DNA of 64,000 bases from Pisolithus tinctorius (Eukaryota; Basidiomycota; Agaricomycetes; Boletales; Pisolithaceae). The position numbers and the translations under genes were made by a program. The stretch spans positions 861,832 through 925,831 of the forward strand of contig JANFAH010000025.1 of assembly GCA_024663395.1 (NCBI GenBank), read 5' to 3'. Every line of letters starts with the position of its first letter. Within the stretch, counting starts at the first letter, position 1. Below the pieces are notes generated by a model that was not told the origin of the DNA, made no database searches, and worked only from the letters and a program-made list of their open reading frames with translations. Of the stretch, positions 31,962-43,539 are shown piece by piece.

Positions 31962-34003
31962 CATTAGACAGGTACCCCAGATCATGCTGCGATAACTGGC
32001 CCAGGCACTATCCGACCCAAGCACTCGTCCATTCGCTGCCGTGACATGACGGCGCAGGGCCCGCACCCGAGTGTTACTAATCGGTTCATGCCGTGCCTCT
32101 TGTGCTGCTGCGTGCTTGAGATCTGCTACAGTTATAGACGTCAAGGCAAGTGTATCGCGTTCAAAGTCCTTCCGCCTCATCTGAAGACGTGCAGATCGCA
32201 TAGTCTCTCGCTTCTGCATAAGGGCGAACAGCATGAATGGAAACGAGTGGTGCGTGGTGAAACAATGATCATGATACTGCATTGCCCATTTACAATGTTC
32301 ATGCAGACTAATGTTCACAGGGCGTTTGGCTTCGATGGCACCCCTGCCATAAGGAAACAGCACAGGGAAGGCTGCGCTGAGAGGGTTCCGCATCGCGGGG
32401 GACTGCATTGATGGTGGGAAGTCATTGATTGGCGCATTGCCGTGTCGCACGACATATCCTCCTTCCTGGGTGTTATCGTTGAAATTGGCAAGTGCCTGGG
32501 CCATCAACTCTGAAGAGGGCACCTTGGTCTGCTCAAGATCCACAACTCCAAGGACATGTAACGGCGTCACATCTCCTTTGTCTGTATCCTATGATTGAGC
32601 ACGCTGTTGACATTGAATGCTTCCTGGACATACCATCGCTCACAAGAACACCGTCCACGTCATCAACGTCCCCACTTTGGTTGTGGTCATCCCCCGCTGA
32701 TGGTTCATCATTCAAAGGTTCCATTTCTGCTGTAAGACAGATCTCATGCCCTGTTCCAATGAGGACATCTGAATGCATCGTCTTACCATCATCGACCATG
32801 TAATTGTTCATCACATACCCCTCTCTTTCCCTCACCGCTGCCTCCTCGCTATCTTGATAACGGATCATTGCCTCTATTTCTGCAGGTATGCCATCCTCCA
32901 GTAACTTGTTGACCCAAGCATCGGATACCATCACATCGCTATAGTTCTCATTGTTCGCTTGCAGCCATTTCAGGGCTTCCAAGACTGCATCCCGTCCAAC
33001 ACGAAACGTGCGTGTGAGCCAATCTGTAGGCAGTTGCTTCGTTCCCACCAATGTGATTGCAAGGATACTGCTCAACGTCTCGACGGTCTGCGGCATCAAT
33101 CTGCCTTCGAGCATATCCACAACCGCAGGGATGTTAATTTCATACAAGGTGACATTCCCTGCCATGGCGCGTTGGAGATGGCGCAGGTTTTGAGAGCGAA
33201 TGGCCTCTCTTGGATATAACTTGAATACATAGCACCATGGATAGTGACATGCGACTAATAACGTCTCCACGAAGTTCAGCTTGCGCAGCGCCAGTGGTAC
33301 CTCGCCAATCCACAAGTTGTTGTTCTGTGCGTATTTGGGCATCCGGTCTGCACACATAGCTCGGTGACATTCATCGCACACCCACCCTGTCCCGTCTTCC
33401 GCAATACGTGACCCATCCACCAGAAGTCCATCCCACAGCTTGCATGCTGGATGTGCATCGACAGGGCTCAGGTGACATCGGAGGTTGGGGAGGTCTTTGA
33501 TGACCACCAAGTCTCCTGCTGATGCCGTCAGTTCTACTTTTTTCAGTCTCCTCCCCTACATTACCTTCTTTCCGCAGTAGCTCCTGCAGACAGATTACAC
33601 ACATGGCGGAGGCAAGTGCATCGTTATTGGTGGCATCGATGAAGGCTGCTAGGTTGCGTTGGTGTTGTTTGGGTGTAGGCAACTGCATGTATTGCGCAGT
33701 CATATCGTGAACTGACTCCAGCACATCGCCCACACTCGGCCTCGCTGCGTCGTCTTCCATCTCTTGACACCGTTTGGTACACCATCGTTCCTGCCACTTC
33801 TCTTTCGCCTTACGCTTGCGCTCAATTGCGACCCCTTCCTTCGCAGTGGCCGCTGCTTGTATCACCTCATGCATGTTGGGCGGCAACTGATCAATAGCGG
33901 GACGCAATTGCACCCAGGTGCACAAACGGGTGGGGAGCGTGCCTTCTGGAAGGCAGTCATACAATTCCTGTCATGTCAACCGGCCCCAGATGTCGGTCTT
34001 CAT
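31962..34003 (-). pseudogene. Helitron protein, N-terminal half (DUF6570-like and start of Rep)
   Basis: From ATG 34,003 the frame reads MKTDIWGRLT, then TGA at 33,971-33,973 (a likely CGA to TGA change), then a basic Lys/Arg-rich segment. A frame change near 33,500 leads into HLSPVDAHPACKLWDGLLV, a WVCDECHRAM cysteine motif and NNLWIGEVPLALRKLNF, the hallmark of the DUF6570 domain found in fungal Helitron proteins. A second frame change near 32,560 precedes VVRHGNAPINDF, FPVLFPYGRG and the segment ending SMIWGTCLML, where the retrotransposon interrupts the gene. The N-terminal lesions show that the Helitron is inactive. Confidence 0.85.
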
Positions 34004-34165
34004 CTTTGCACCTTCGTGGATAGGTGTTGTGCTTGGTAATGTCCCTCCACCCTCTCCTCCTCATGCGATCTGCATCATGTGCGCCCCTATTGTCAAACAT
34101 TTAAATGCGCCGCTCGCTGTTAAGGGGGGGGACCCTCCCATTGCACTGAGCCTCCATCAGCACTC

Positions 34166-35253
34166 ATGTCTGCCTCGATTGACATTCATTGCTCTACAAG
34201 CACTGACACCAATGTGTCCCCGAGTCCCTCTACAGATGTGTCAGCATCGAATGGTAGCGACAAGTCTCCACTGTCGTCTGCGTCTGTGGTTGAAAATCTC
34301 AAGGAGAGTATGTTGGCCATTTATGCTGCCACGCCAAATTTGTCCAGCCACGCCAAATTTTTCTTTGGGGGTACCTCCGGCAATGTCGCCGTTCTGAAAA
34401 GCGACTCTGACGATGTGACAGAAATGGTACTCAGCGGGATCTTCGAAATTGACCGTCAAGGGTTCTTCATGGCTCCCGAGGGCGGTTACAACCCCAAGAA
34501 TGCTTTCGGCCACGAGTTTTCGGAGACCAAGTTGACATGTAACCTGCTTGCCGTCCAACGCAATGCTATGTATAGCTTTACACAGCAAGATTTTCCCCAA
34601 ATCATCTCCAACATCAGAGCGTTGGAAAAGCTCGTACCTTTGAAGAAGGGTGAGACTTTGCTTTCATCCGTGTGTGAGAGCCATGGCATGCCATGCATTC
34701 GCCTCAGCCATGCGTTGTTCACTGTACGTCCACATCCATTCCTGCTGCTGATGCATCGTTGTATCTCATTACACGATCTTAATCATAGAAAAAGGACATC
34801 AAGGACGAGCCCGAAAGCATTGCTCACAACGGTGAGTGTGTCCCCTCCTTTCAATGTTTGCATTCTCACCTGCCTGCTTCAGAGCAAGCTACTGCAGCGT
34901 GGCCTGTGCCTGACGACATCAAGGACACGCTCACTCATGCTGCCCGCACTCACAACATTTCCCCCCTCCCTGCGTTTGATGTCGATGGCTTGCCCATTGA
35001 GCCTGTCGACTACCTCTGGGTGCTAAGTGGTGCTGTCGTTCAGGTGCATTTCGCCTTGTTGCACTTCTTCATCAAAGGAGATAGGAAGTCAATTTTCACC
35101 ACATCTCTTCGGGAGTTGCGGGTCTTGTGGGCCCCGCAGTGTGGTCCTGTCAATCCCCTCAAACACGCGTGTGAGCGTGCGCTGAACACCAATCCTGGTA
35201 ACAAGAGGTCTCGCCAGGTAATGGTTTTACACTCGCACACAGATACGTTCTGA
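34166..35253 (+). CDS. Uncharacterised protein 1 of the Helitron-adjacent block
   Basis: Three exons fit: 34,166-34,723, 34,789-34,831 and 34,883-35,253, about 323 residues. The N-terminus is Ser/Thr-rich. A conserved-looking middle contains AKFFFGGTSGNVAVLKS and a helical FPQIISNIRALEKLVPLKKGE. The C-terminal part has an alternating hydrophobic pattern, GAVVQVHFALLHFFIKGD, followed by SLRELRVLW and a basic tail. I do not recognise a named domain. The beta-rich pattern could be an OB-fold-type domain, which would suit a single-strand DNA-binding helper of a rolling-circle element, but that is speculation. It is divergent to the Helitron gene, with starts about 160 bp apart. Confidence 0.65.
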
Positions 35254-35631
35254 TGTCAATGTCCTGCCAGTCCCACAAGTAATCTGAGAGGCACTGCTTC
35301 GTGTCCCAAGCAGCCACCTCACTAGGCAGCCATTATCTTAAGTAGTTTGTGCATGTAAATAAATCTCATGCGTGATGACAGAGCTCATCACCTGAATTGC
35401 CGATTTTCCGTGTTGTGGCTGTGCGTGGATTGTTAACAACCGTGGGCTACAGCCATGTGAACACTTTCAACCGTCGAATCACATGCGTGCTCCCAATGAC
35501 TTCTTTATACACATCTGAGCGGTGAGGGGTAAAATTGGGCACTTGCCCTGCTAGTGAGGTGGGGCGCGATTAACTGAGGTGCGGTTGTTAACTTTCTCAT
35601 CAGTGCTATTGCATCTCATATCTCCTGCACC

Positions 35632-36308
35632 ATGCATGGTATTCAATATGTCTTCGCGTCTTATTGCTGGGGTACCTGCGGTGCATGCCTTGGGGAATCC
35701 TGTCAGGTGCGGGCACATGTGATTCAGTTTAAGGGGGACCCCTGCTGGGATGACTCCATGCGCCCTATTTGGCGGGGGTCATCTACCTTCCATCCGAATG
35801 CTACTTACCCCGAGTGTCAGAAATTCTTCCGTGCACTGGTACATTGCACCATCTCTCGTTGCTCACGCATGTGCAACTTTAATGTGTTCGTGTACAGACC
35901 ATCATGAGCTCACTCGCTGGTGAGGATGTGACAGCCACGCGTTATGATGTTTGGGGCTTCTTGTTCGGTCCCACATCAGGCCCCCGGCGTTTGAGTGTTC
36001 GAGTGTCCAGTGACAATAATATCTGGATCTCGGGTACTCAGTACCTATTCGCTGCAGATGTAGAGGTGTCCACAACTCATGTGGAGGTCGGCAGGAGGGT
36101 TTATGTTGTCTTTTTTGATTTAGCCCACCATCAGACACTGCGCCAAAGCACTTCCTATGTCTTTGTCAGAGTGCGGCCTGCTCATCTGATGCCATTGAAC
36201 ATTCGTGCAGAGGACGACCTGCAAGACATCCTGCGTGTCCTATTGGAGTGGGTATTTCCTACCATAGCTTTCCGTGTCCACCCTGATGTGCATTTTCAGG
36301 TTGGCTAA
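35632..36308 (+). CDS. Uncharacterised protein 2 of the Helitron-adjacent block
   Basis: Two exons, 35,632-35,838 and 35,898-36,308, give about 205 residues. The start region has four cysteines (CWGTCGACLGESC). The second exon reads DVWGFLFGPTSGPRRLSVRV and WISGTQYLFAADVEVST, a beta-rich pattern, then HPDVHFQVG at the end. No known domain is recognised. It lies between two other plus-strand genes with about 380 and 230 bp gaps. Confidence 0.55.
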
Positions 36309-36491
36309 TTGCTTCCCGACCGTTGGTGGTTCATTGGATTAGGGAGAGTGGTCGACTCCTTCACCTACTATACTGTAATCTCATCAATGCCAATAGAGAT
36401 TTCGTCACGGTCTGCTATTTCTATGTAAGTCTACAACCCCTCAAGTGCGTCTCGTGCCGTGTAAGGGGGATCCCTTATACCCCTAGCGACC

Positions 36492-36505
36492 TGGAGTATA
36501 TATTA
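36492..36505 (+). promoter_or_regulatory. Candidate TATA box for the F-box-like gene
   Basis: GTATATATTAAG lies about 35 bp before the ATG at 36,535. Confidence 0.45.
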
Positions 36506-36534
36506 AGTCATGCAATCCCTCTCTCCCGTCCACC

Positions 36535-37572
36535 ATGGATCGTCTCCCGCTCGAGGTCAAATGGCATATCTTTGGATATTGTAACATCCAGGACCTCACT
36601 ATCCTGGCTCAGGCGTCTACTGCGCTGAATGGTTTAGCTCGTGATTACTTCCAGCACCGTCTGCATCTACTGTCCTTGCCATTTTTCGACAACGCTGCAA
36701 CACTCGTTAGCATCTTGTGTACTTGTGATGCGGTCGTCTCTGGTTCCTGTGCTCTGCACATGCTTTTGCCTGCAAACGAGACTTCCTGGGTGCCTGCAGA
36801 CCTTGATATATATGTTTCCTGCTGTCACATGGCTTGCCTGTCTGTATTACTCAAGCATAACGGTGGGTGCATCTCTTTTGACTTGATGGGTAGGCAGTGC
36901 TCACCTCCTTGGCTCAGGTTATCTGATCGTGCACCAACGTGCTGTTGATGCGGGTCCATATGGCTCGTCTTCGATATGTTCTGTCATATCGTTTGCCAAC
37001 GGGCAACGCTCGATCGATGTCATCGTCTCCTCCACTGTGGCTGCCGTGCCACCTATTTTCGAATTTCACAGCACGGCGGTGATGAATTTCATTGCAGCTG
37101 ATCACATCTACTGTGCATATCCAACACTCACCCTCCATAAAATGTCGTTGGTTAATGCAGGCCCAATATACTTCGAGCCGTTGGGAATGAAGACGATGTG
37201 CACGCTCGAGAAATATGGGACACATGGCTTTGTTTTGGTACCATGCCAGGAGGTCCACGGAGTTTTGGGCCTGTGTAGATCGATGACTCGCTCGATGACA
37301 GACCGCCATGGCCTGTGGATTAGCACGTCGAGTTTGCGTGTTGTGTCAATGTCCCCTGCTATGCTTTTCGACTTCCTGGGCTTCATTGACTTGATGTGGC
37401 TGCTGGGTGGGTATCTCTGTGGGAGCATGTATCCCTTTGTCCGTGGACAATGTTTCCTGATTGAGGACGATTCGTGAGTAATGTGTATCTGCTCGCCGTG
37501 GTCTTCTTTCTTATTTAAATCAGGCATGAGCTGCTGGGAGCTCAGTTCCTGGGGAGTGAGGAGCCTGAGTAG
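36535..37572 (+). CDS. F-box-like / nucleotidyltransferase-like protein of a multicopy basidiomycete family
   Basis: Three exons fit: 36,535-36,862, 36,918 to about 37,475 (donor GTGAGT) and about 37,525-37,572, about 310 residues. The N-terminus MDRLPLEVKWHIFGYCNIQD resembles an F-box. Next is SGSCALHMLLP followed by PADLDIYVS, an order (G-S then D-x-D-like) that recalls a nucleotidyltransferase fold, although key residues are not fully convincing. Exon 2 starts at a GY pair and contains SIDVIVS and FHSTAVMNFIAADHIYCAYP. Genes of this type are highly multicopy in Agaricomycetes from my knowledge of the family. Function is unknown. It is the third plus-strand gene before the putative Helitron terminus. 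Confidence 0.7.
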
Positions 37573-37777
37573 CCGCGTCGTGGACCTCTCTTGTGCAGCG
37601 GTCATGGATGTGTACTATCTCTACACCAGTATACATCGTGCACGGGGAACGGATATTCAGTGATTGTGAATTAGTTTATCTATGTGTTTTCATAGGTTTG
37701 ATTGTGTCAAGGAATGTGTCTCTTTCGTGTGGCACGTGCCGCGGGGGCTACGCTCCGGCGTGGTAAACAAGGTGCCT

Positions 37778-37802
37778 GCCGGCGGCGCCGGCCATGTTCT
37801 AG
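37778..37802 (+). mobile_element. Candidate Helitron 3' terminus (hairpin + CTAG)
   Basis: GCCGGC, loop GGC, GCCGGC forms a 6-bp GC hairpin, followed after 6 nt by CTAG and then T. This is the layout of a Helitron 3' end (hairpin, CTRR, insertion before T). The orientation is plus, opposite to the RepHel gene, so either the plus-strand block belongs to a different Helitron or this end is of the inverted-terminus Helentron type. Confidence 0.4.
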
Positions 37803-37849
37803 TACTTTTGGAGCCACGTGTTGGCTCAGGGGCGTGAAGAAGTAGCTCA

Positions 37850-38660
37850 AATTAGTGGGAAGCGAGTAAGAAGGATCGATTCATCAACCTGCGATCATGC
37901 ACCAAGTTACGAACTCAGGGTTGCCAGGGCCATGGGTGCAGCCATCAAAACGTTTTATTCGTGTGAAGTCGGTACAATGGCCAACCCGGTCTCCGGAGGC
38001 CCCAAAGCGTTCAATTTCTCCGTCTATACACCATCTACAGTGATTGATTGCAGTGGCAGAGAATTGACATCAAAGTAGCATGCAAAATACACAGTGGCAC
38101 TGTACCAGGAACGATCATGAACCCGGCAATCAAGAGCGTCAAAAGCTCGCCTCCTCAAACACCCTTAGACCAAGCAGCAGTCGAGCAGCCTGGAAGAGTT
38201 TGCGTGTTTTCCGAAGCCTACAACTTATGGGCCTAGCGTCGATGATGCATAGTAGTTGATTGAGGTGAACGAAAGAGACGAAGGCATCATATTGTTTCCA
38301 AGCCTTCGAGGATGTCAGCAACGTTTTGGACACAGCATCAATGATAGTGTCACGAGTACTCTCTACCGGAGGTTCTCCTGCAGAGTGCAGAAACAAAAGC
38401 GGTCTGCGTGACTTCGAGATCTCGACAAAGGGGAGGGAAAGGCGCGACGAAAGGGTCATTCTCACAATCCATTCGGACGCGTCGATTGAAGGGATGTAGG
38501 AACCTCACACCAATGCTCACACATCACAGGCCTAACGATAGGCTCCTCTGACCTCTTCACAGAGACTACATCTAACGTCAAACTGTCGGAATATCAATAT
38601 TTACTGCAGATCTTTGCTGTCTTCATGAGTGTTGTCTGGCAGCTAAACATAAGCTCTGAC
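37850..38660. repeat. Direct repeat, upstream copy (about 0.8 kb)
   Basis: It is similar in the same orientation to 43,540-44,340. Shared blocks include GGCATCATATTG, CACGAGTACTCTCT, GCCTAACGATAG and TTGC(T/C)GTCTTCATG. On the minus strand both read a partly conserved peptide around AGEPPVESTRDT / AGKLPAESTRET, so it may be the relic of a gene. Confidence 0.65.
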
Positions 38661-38685
38661 AATGACCCTGTCATGTGGGTGGGTT

Positions 38686-38770
38686 TTCAGTGCGTTCGAC
38701 GGTGCCTGGGGAACCAGACACAAGTATCTTAGTGTCACAAAACAAGAGGACAAAATGAAGAAAATCTAGG
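38686..38770 (+). pseudogene. C-terminal scrap of an amine oxidase
   Basis: The plus strand reads AFDGAWGTRHKYLSVTKQED then KMKKI and a stop. This matches the ALDSAWRAVHEYLSVTKQDD-KM end of the amine oxidases. It is isolated, inverted relative to the intact genes, and lacks everything upstream. Confidence 0.65.
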
Positions 38771-40112
38771 GTGGCAATGCGGAGTGGACAACACCGCTGA
38801 CACCATTGGACAACTGCCATCTGCACTTGATGGACACCCTGGGCTCGGTCGCGAGGCCATCTTGGTCGGAGAGTCTCCACGGCTAATAATGTGGTGAAGA
38901 AGGTGATCGGGTAAGCGTTGTGTTGTAAACAATCCTAGCGCACTCCGTAGGCTTGCGTCTGTACCACTGTAACACACCACCGAGGACCGCTGTTGGTTGA
39001 AAGGAATGCTTACCTTTGGCATATTTGTATCAGCACTATGAGCAGTAGTCATGAGCGACAGCCTTCCTTCCAATAGTAAGACATGGATCTGACCGAGCTG
39101 CTAGCGAGGACAACTTCCCCACCATGTACTGTATACAGTTCGGACAAGTCTCCTGTTCCTCTTGCGAAAGACAACAGTAGCCTGTTAGCCCTTGATCGAG
39201 TAGGAACGACTTAGCAGAGGACATACTCGAAACTAGGAACCTAACTCTTAAGAAAAGGTAGTACTCACAGAGTTACCGTGAGACTCCACCAGCTCTGTTC
39301 AATCGGGGGGAGCCCCCTCGAGCGACAGGGTCGTTCATTGACTCACTGTTTCCTCGTACTGAACGTTAATCCCCCCGAATTCTCAGGTGAATTGTGTCCA
39401 CACGAACGCCCATGTTAGAGAACGAGAGGCCGGTGTGAACTTTTGGAGGTTAGGCATCATAAATTTGCCATAAACCCTCGATGGCGGAAGTTGCTGTCCT
39501 TTTACTCGCAAAGGGACGGGGTCAGTTGCCATATTCCGCGGTCATGACATCAGGTGGCGACGACAAAGAAACGAGTCTCTGAATCGTACTCGGATACTCA
39601 TTAGCTATGCATCACGACGGGTCCACTGCCACGAAAACCGTCATCCGGTGAGCGTTACACTGCAACAAACGCAAAACAACATCCGCTGGAGCTTTTATGC
39701 AATAGCCGAACTTGGGGAAGAAATGCGTTATGCCTGTGTCGCGTTGTCTTGTCAAATTATAATAGGTCTTGCGTGAAGGCGACCTTGGCACTCTGAGCTA
39801 GGTGTCATCGGGGTCATCAAAAAGAGGGTGTCGAACCGGTACATGCAGGTACAAAATACTGCTATTTTCTCGCGTTAAGTGGCTCAAATGGAGGCGCAGG
39901 TTGTTTGGTATTCTAATAGACTTCTTCCAGCCCAGAAGATCAGTCCCGTTCCATTACTCCAAGAAAGGCAATCATTCATGTCAATCAACAGTACTCGGTG
40001 GTAGATGTTACATGTTACACGGGATACGGACGCCACAGCTACATGCGGTACGACTTACAGTGCTTGGTTAAAACAGAACAGTCACTTAACGTTCCCCCTC
40101 ATCGCGTTGTTA
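38771..40112. other. Intergenic, no gene recognised
   Basis: Frames are short and without motif. From about 39,990 it matches the 3' flank of amine oxidase 1 (14,830-14,935). Confidence 0.4.
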
Positions 40113-42428
40113 CTAACCGGAATGTTGAATCTCTCCAGCAAGAATAGCTTGATGAACCAGCCCCAGGTGCTCGTGAAGTAAATTGGCCTGGTCATCGTTG
40201 AATTGTCCTGGGGGACTCGCCCACTCCACATTTTCGCCCCACAGTTCATTGAATCTCTTCATCTTATCGTCTTGCCTTGTGATGCTAAGATATTCGTGTA
40301 CAGCTCTCCAGGCACTGTCAAGAGCACCGACAACCCATCTGCGTGACACGGTGAGCCATCAGAGCTCATACTCAGTCCCTAATAATACTCACGCATGACG
40401 AGTGCTTAGCGCTTCACCCGCGAAGTGCAGACGTTTGTTCGCCGCAGGGTAAGTTAGGGAGGTATACATATCTCTGAAGTCACCGGGACCGAAGAATGCA
40501 TAAGCCCCTAGATTCGTTATCAGCAAAATATTAAGTTGAACCGTATTCAGTCTCACCCATTGAATATGCATCACGGGCCCAATCCTTGACATGAATGTCA
40601 ACGAATTGCTCTCGCAGGAACTCGTATGTAATTGGATCACCGTGTGCCTCTGCAAGGTTACGAAGCACAAGCCCCTTCAGCACTCCAACCTTGTCCGGCC
40701 CTGCAAGAGTTCCGAGACGCTCCGCGTCACTGGTCCAGGAATAGCTTGCAATAAGTACCGTGGACGGGGTATCAGAGTCGACGCCGTAGGACGGGTAGAC
40801 AATGGTACGAATAGGAAGATCCGTGAATGATTGCCCACCAACGATGCCTAGCTTGGTGGTCCACCATGGCTCTTTAAAGCGAATAGCAATCTTGACGGAA
40901 GGACCGTACTCCAACTGACGCAGGGCATTCTTCTGCCTGACGTTCAACCCTGCATCTGTCATATCTATCGTGCGAAGCACGGTAAGAGGGAGGGTAGATA
41001 TAACATGGGAATAGACGCGAGGCGCAGATTCTTCGTGGACTGTGATCGCGACGCCAGCCTTCCGGATGAGGATTTTCTTCGATGGCCTTGGCCGGCCAAC
41101 GATCTCGGATACACCGGCAACAATGGCTCCGGTGCCAGTGTCATTCTCCAATTCGATCACTCCCGGAGGAAGCTTGTGCTTTGGAAAATCGGAGGGGACA
41201 GTGATAACTAGGTCATGACTTTGATTTATGCCCGTAACTCGCTTGCCGAGCTGGATGCGTTTCCCCTTTTTACCGATAACTTCTGCCATCTTGTTCGACA
41301 GCCCTTCCGAGCCGCCACTGTGCCGTGTTTGGTGGATTATTAAATCAGGAGACAAATTAGCATATTGAACTCACTCGAAACACCTCCAATCAACGTCACC
41401 GAAGTCTGAACCACCGACCACGTCAAATGCCAATGCGTCAAAGACGTCCTCCGACAATCCGTGGTCAAACGCCTTGGTACTGTCTTCGCGAGACTCGCAC
41501 CAGTTGATCACATCATTGGAAAGATGTTGAGGAGCAAGGCCGAGGTTAGCACTGGGGATGTACTTGAATGACATGTATGCGCGGACGGAATACTTGTCAT
41601 TTGCCATCAGAACCTGCCAACCGTCCTTCGTTCCCTGCTCCATATCTTCAATGAGCATCCTGGCAAACGGGCCATTGACGTCGCTGTGGATAGCATCTGG
41701 ACCTGCTTTGATATAGCTAGCAGAGACGCCGAGCTGTTCAGCATGGAAAGGTCCAGGTTTGTCAGAGATTCGTTCGCGGACACCATTGTAATAGTAGAAG
41801 CCCGGTTTCAAGTTGGGACCTTCGCGAGCATTGAAGTAGTAAGGAATAAGCTTGTCCTCGAGGCGATCTGAACCTTCGTTTAAAGGAGGATAGATGATCA
41901 ACTCGGCCAGGCGCTTCATAACCCCATTCTTGTACCGTCCCTGTTCATCCTTTTTCGGAAGGGGGTAACGCATAGCTCCAGCATCCTAAATGACGAGGCA
42001 AGATTAGTATCATACCATTGCGCACACCTAAGAGATGAAAGGCGCACAAAGTAATCGTACTTCTGTCCCCCTGGAAATTTGTACGTGGAGAGACGACCAC
42101 CAATGCGGTCTGAAGCCTCTAGGATCTCGTACTCGATATCCAGAGAGTCCAGCATCAACGCAGTATAAAGGCCACCGACACCGGCGCCCAAGATTCCGAC
42201 CTTTTGGTTGGGGAAAAAGCGCAGTGTCTCATCTGAAATGTCAAAGAAACCGGTCTTATTGGAGTCAAGCTTGGGGAGCTTGGCAGTGAGAGAGGCATGA
42301 TAATCTTCGATAATCCTTTGGCCGTAGTGGGCCAATGGGTCACCTGCGAAAGGCATTGGAAAGAAGGGTTGGGTTGAGCTCTGGTAAGGTGCTGAAGTGG
42401 GCGTTGTAGAGAGTGCACCGAGGTTCAT
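40113..42428 (-). CDS. FAD-dependent amine / L-amino-acid oxidase-like protein 2
   Basis: Paralogue of the 14,935-17,146 gene, with the same five-part exon layout. Exon 1 carries GILGAGVGGLYTAL and EILEASDRIGGRL; exon 2 starts DAGAMRYPLPKKDEQGRY; exon 3 starts DGGSEGLSNKMAEVI; exon 4 starts GAYAFFGPGDFRDMYTSL; the flavin motif RLHFAGEALSTRHA is followed by WVVGALDSAWRAV. Two in-frame starts are possible: ATG 42,428 adds 24 residues, while ATG 42,356 (MPFAGDPLAHYG) aligns with the start of paralogue 1. The adenine-side insert after the PPG turn is about 10 residues longer than in paralogue 1. All exons are open. A TTTAAATAG element at about 42,433 may be its TATA box. Confidence 0.87.
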
Positions 42429-43539
42429 CCCCTTTAAATAGGTGGTGCCATAGTCGGAACAATGTCGGCGCGTTCTCCATCGTGATGCACGTTTTCAAAT
42501 AGAGACCGGAAAGTCGCTTTCACGTCATGCGGGGAACACAAAAAGAGCCATCTTTGCACGTTGTTTCACGTGAAGATAATCAATTGACACCCCTCCCACA
42601 GGATCAGAATGCTGAGAGGTTTCGTCACTCTGAGACCCCTATATGGTTTATCAGAGGCATGACCAGAGAAATATCCATGAGCGGGGAAGTCACTTGGTTC
42701 ACCGAGTGGTCCTGCGCGGCAACTGTAGACGGGAACGGACGCGAACACGACGCGAACAGAACGCGCTCTGATGGGATGTCCTCTGTGTACCAATGAAATG
42801 CATAGCTTCTAGTCAGTGAAGCACAACCAGATGACCAGAACCAGTGCGAGGTACCCAAGCCCTTGGGGACCAGTAATGTGCGACGAAAATTAGGTCACCA
42901 ACCGGGCTTGCATTTTGCGGGGACCGGACCTTGACAGGAGCCTAGAATAGAGGGTTGAAATGCATGACGCGATCCTACAGGAGAAAAGAGCGTAATACTA
43001 GCGTTGCACAAGTTTGCCCATTGTAGACTCTAATATCCTGGACGGTACTTGAGGTTGGCACAATGAGAGCGCGGTCCGCCCGTATACTGCGGAGTTGGAA
43101 ATGTGTCAACTCAGATTCTAGAGATCTTATCTATATCTAAATCCAGTCTAAGTTCGAGGTGGACGCCTATGACAAACAAAATAAGGTCCAGCTAACCAGA
43201 CACTGACTTAGTGCCCCAGAATGCGTCGGAGCCATCTACGGTCGATATGGATCATATCCGATGCGCAGCATATGAATGTGAGAGGTCTTATACAGTGCCT
43301 TTATGTACTATGGAGCAAGTTCCTATCCCGGTGGCACTCGCGACGCACACGGTATGAAGTAGCATAGGAGCAAGCATTATCCACATTCCCGTGCCGTGGT
43401 ACTCACAATCGTACAGGCTATCGCCTCAGTAGATCAACAGGGGAAGCCTCTGAGAGAATATAGAGTGTTCTCTTCCCACTCTCTATATGGAAGGTACTTC
43501 TGAACGTTCTTGAGCCTTGTCTAGACTGAGGTACATTAA
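42429..43539. other. Promoter flank of amine oxidase 2; otherwise non-coding
   Basis: The proximal about 450 bp resemble the flanks of the other amine oxidase loci. No gene is seen. Confidence 0.4.

Larger units (their letters stand above)
19975..34003 (-). mobile_element. Decayed autonomous Helitron (RepHel gene), split by a retrotransposon
   Basis: On the minus strand, the two parts 34,003-31,962 and 23,881-19,975 together form one Helitron protein: an N-terminal region with a DUF6570-like domain, the Rep (HUH endonuclease) domain, and a Pif1-type helicase. Removing the LTR element and one copy of its 5-bp target duplication rejoins the Rep frame exactly across the insertion. The gene is dead: in-frame TGA at 33,971, 23,758, 20,624 and 20,524, plus frame breaks near 33,500 and 21,400. 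Rolling-circle transposons of this type are common in basidiomycetes. Exact element ends are not settled; see the candidate terminus at 37,778. Confidence 0.9.
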
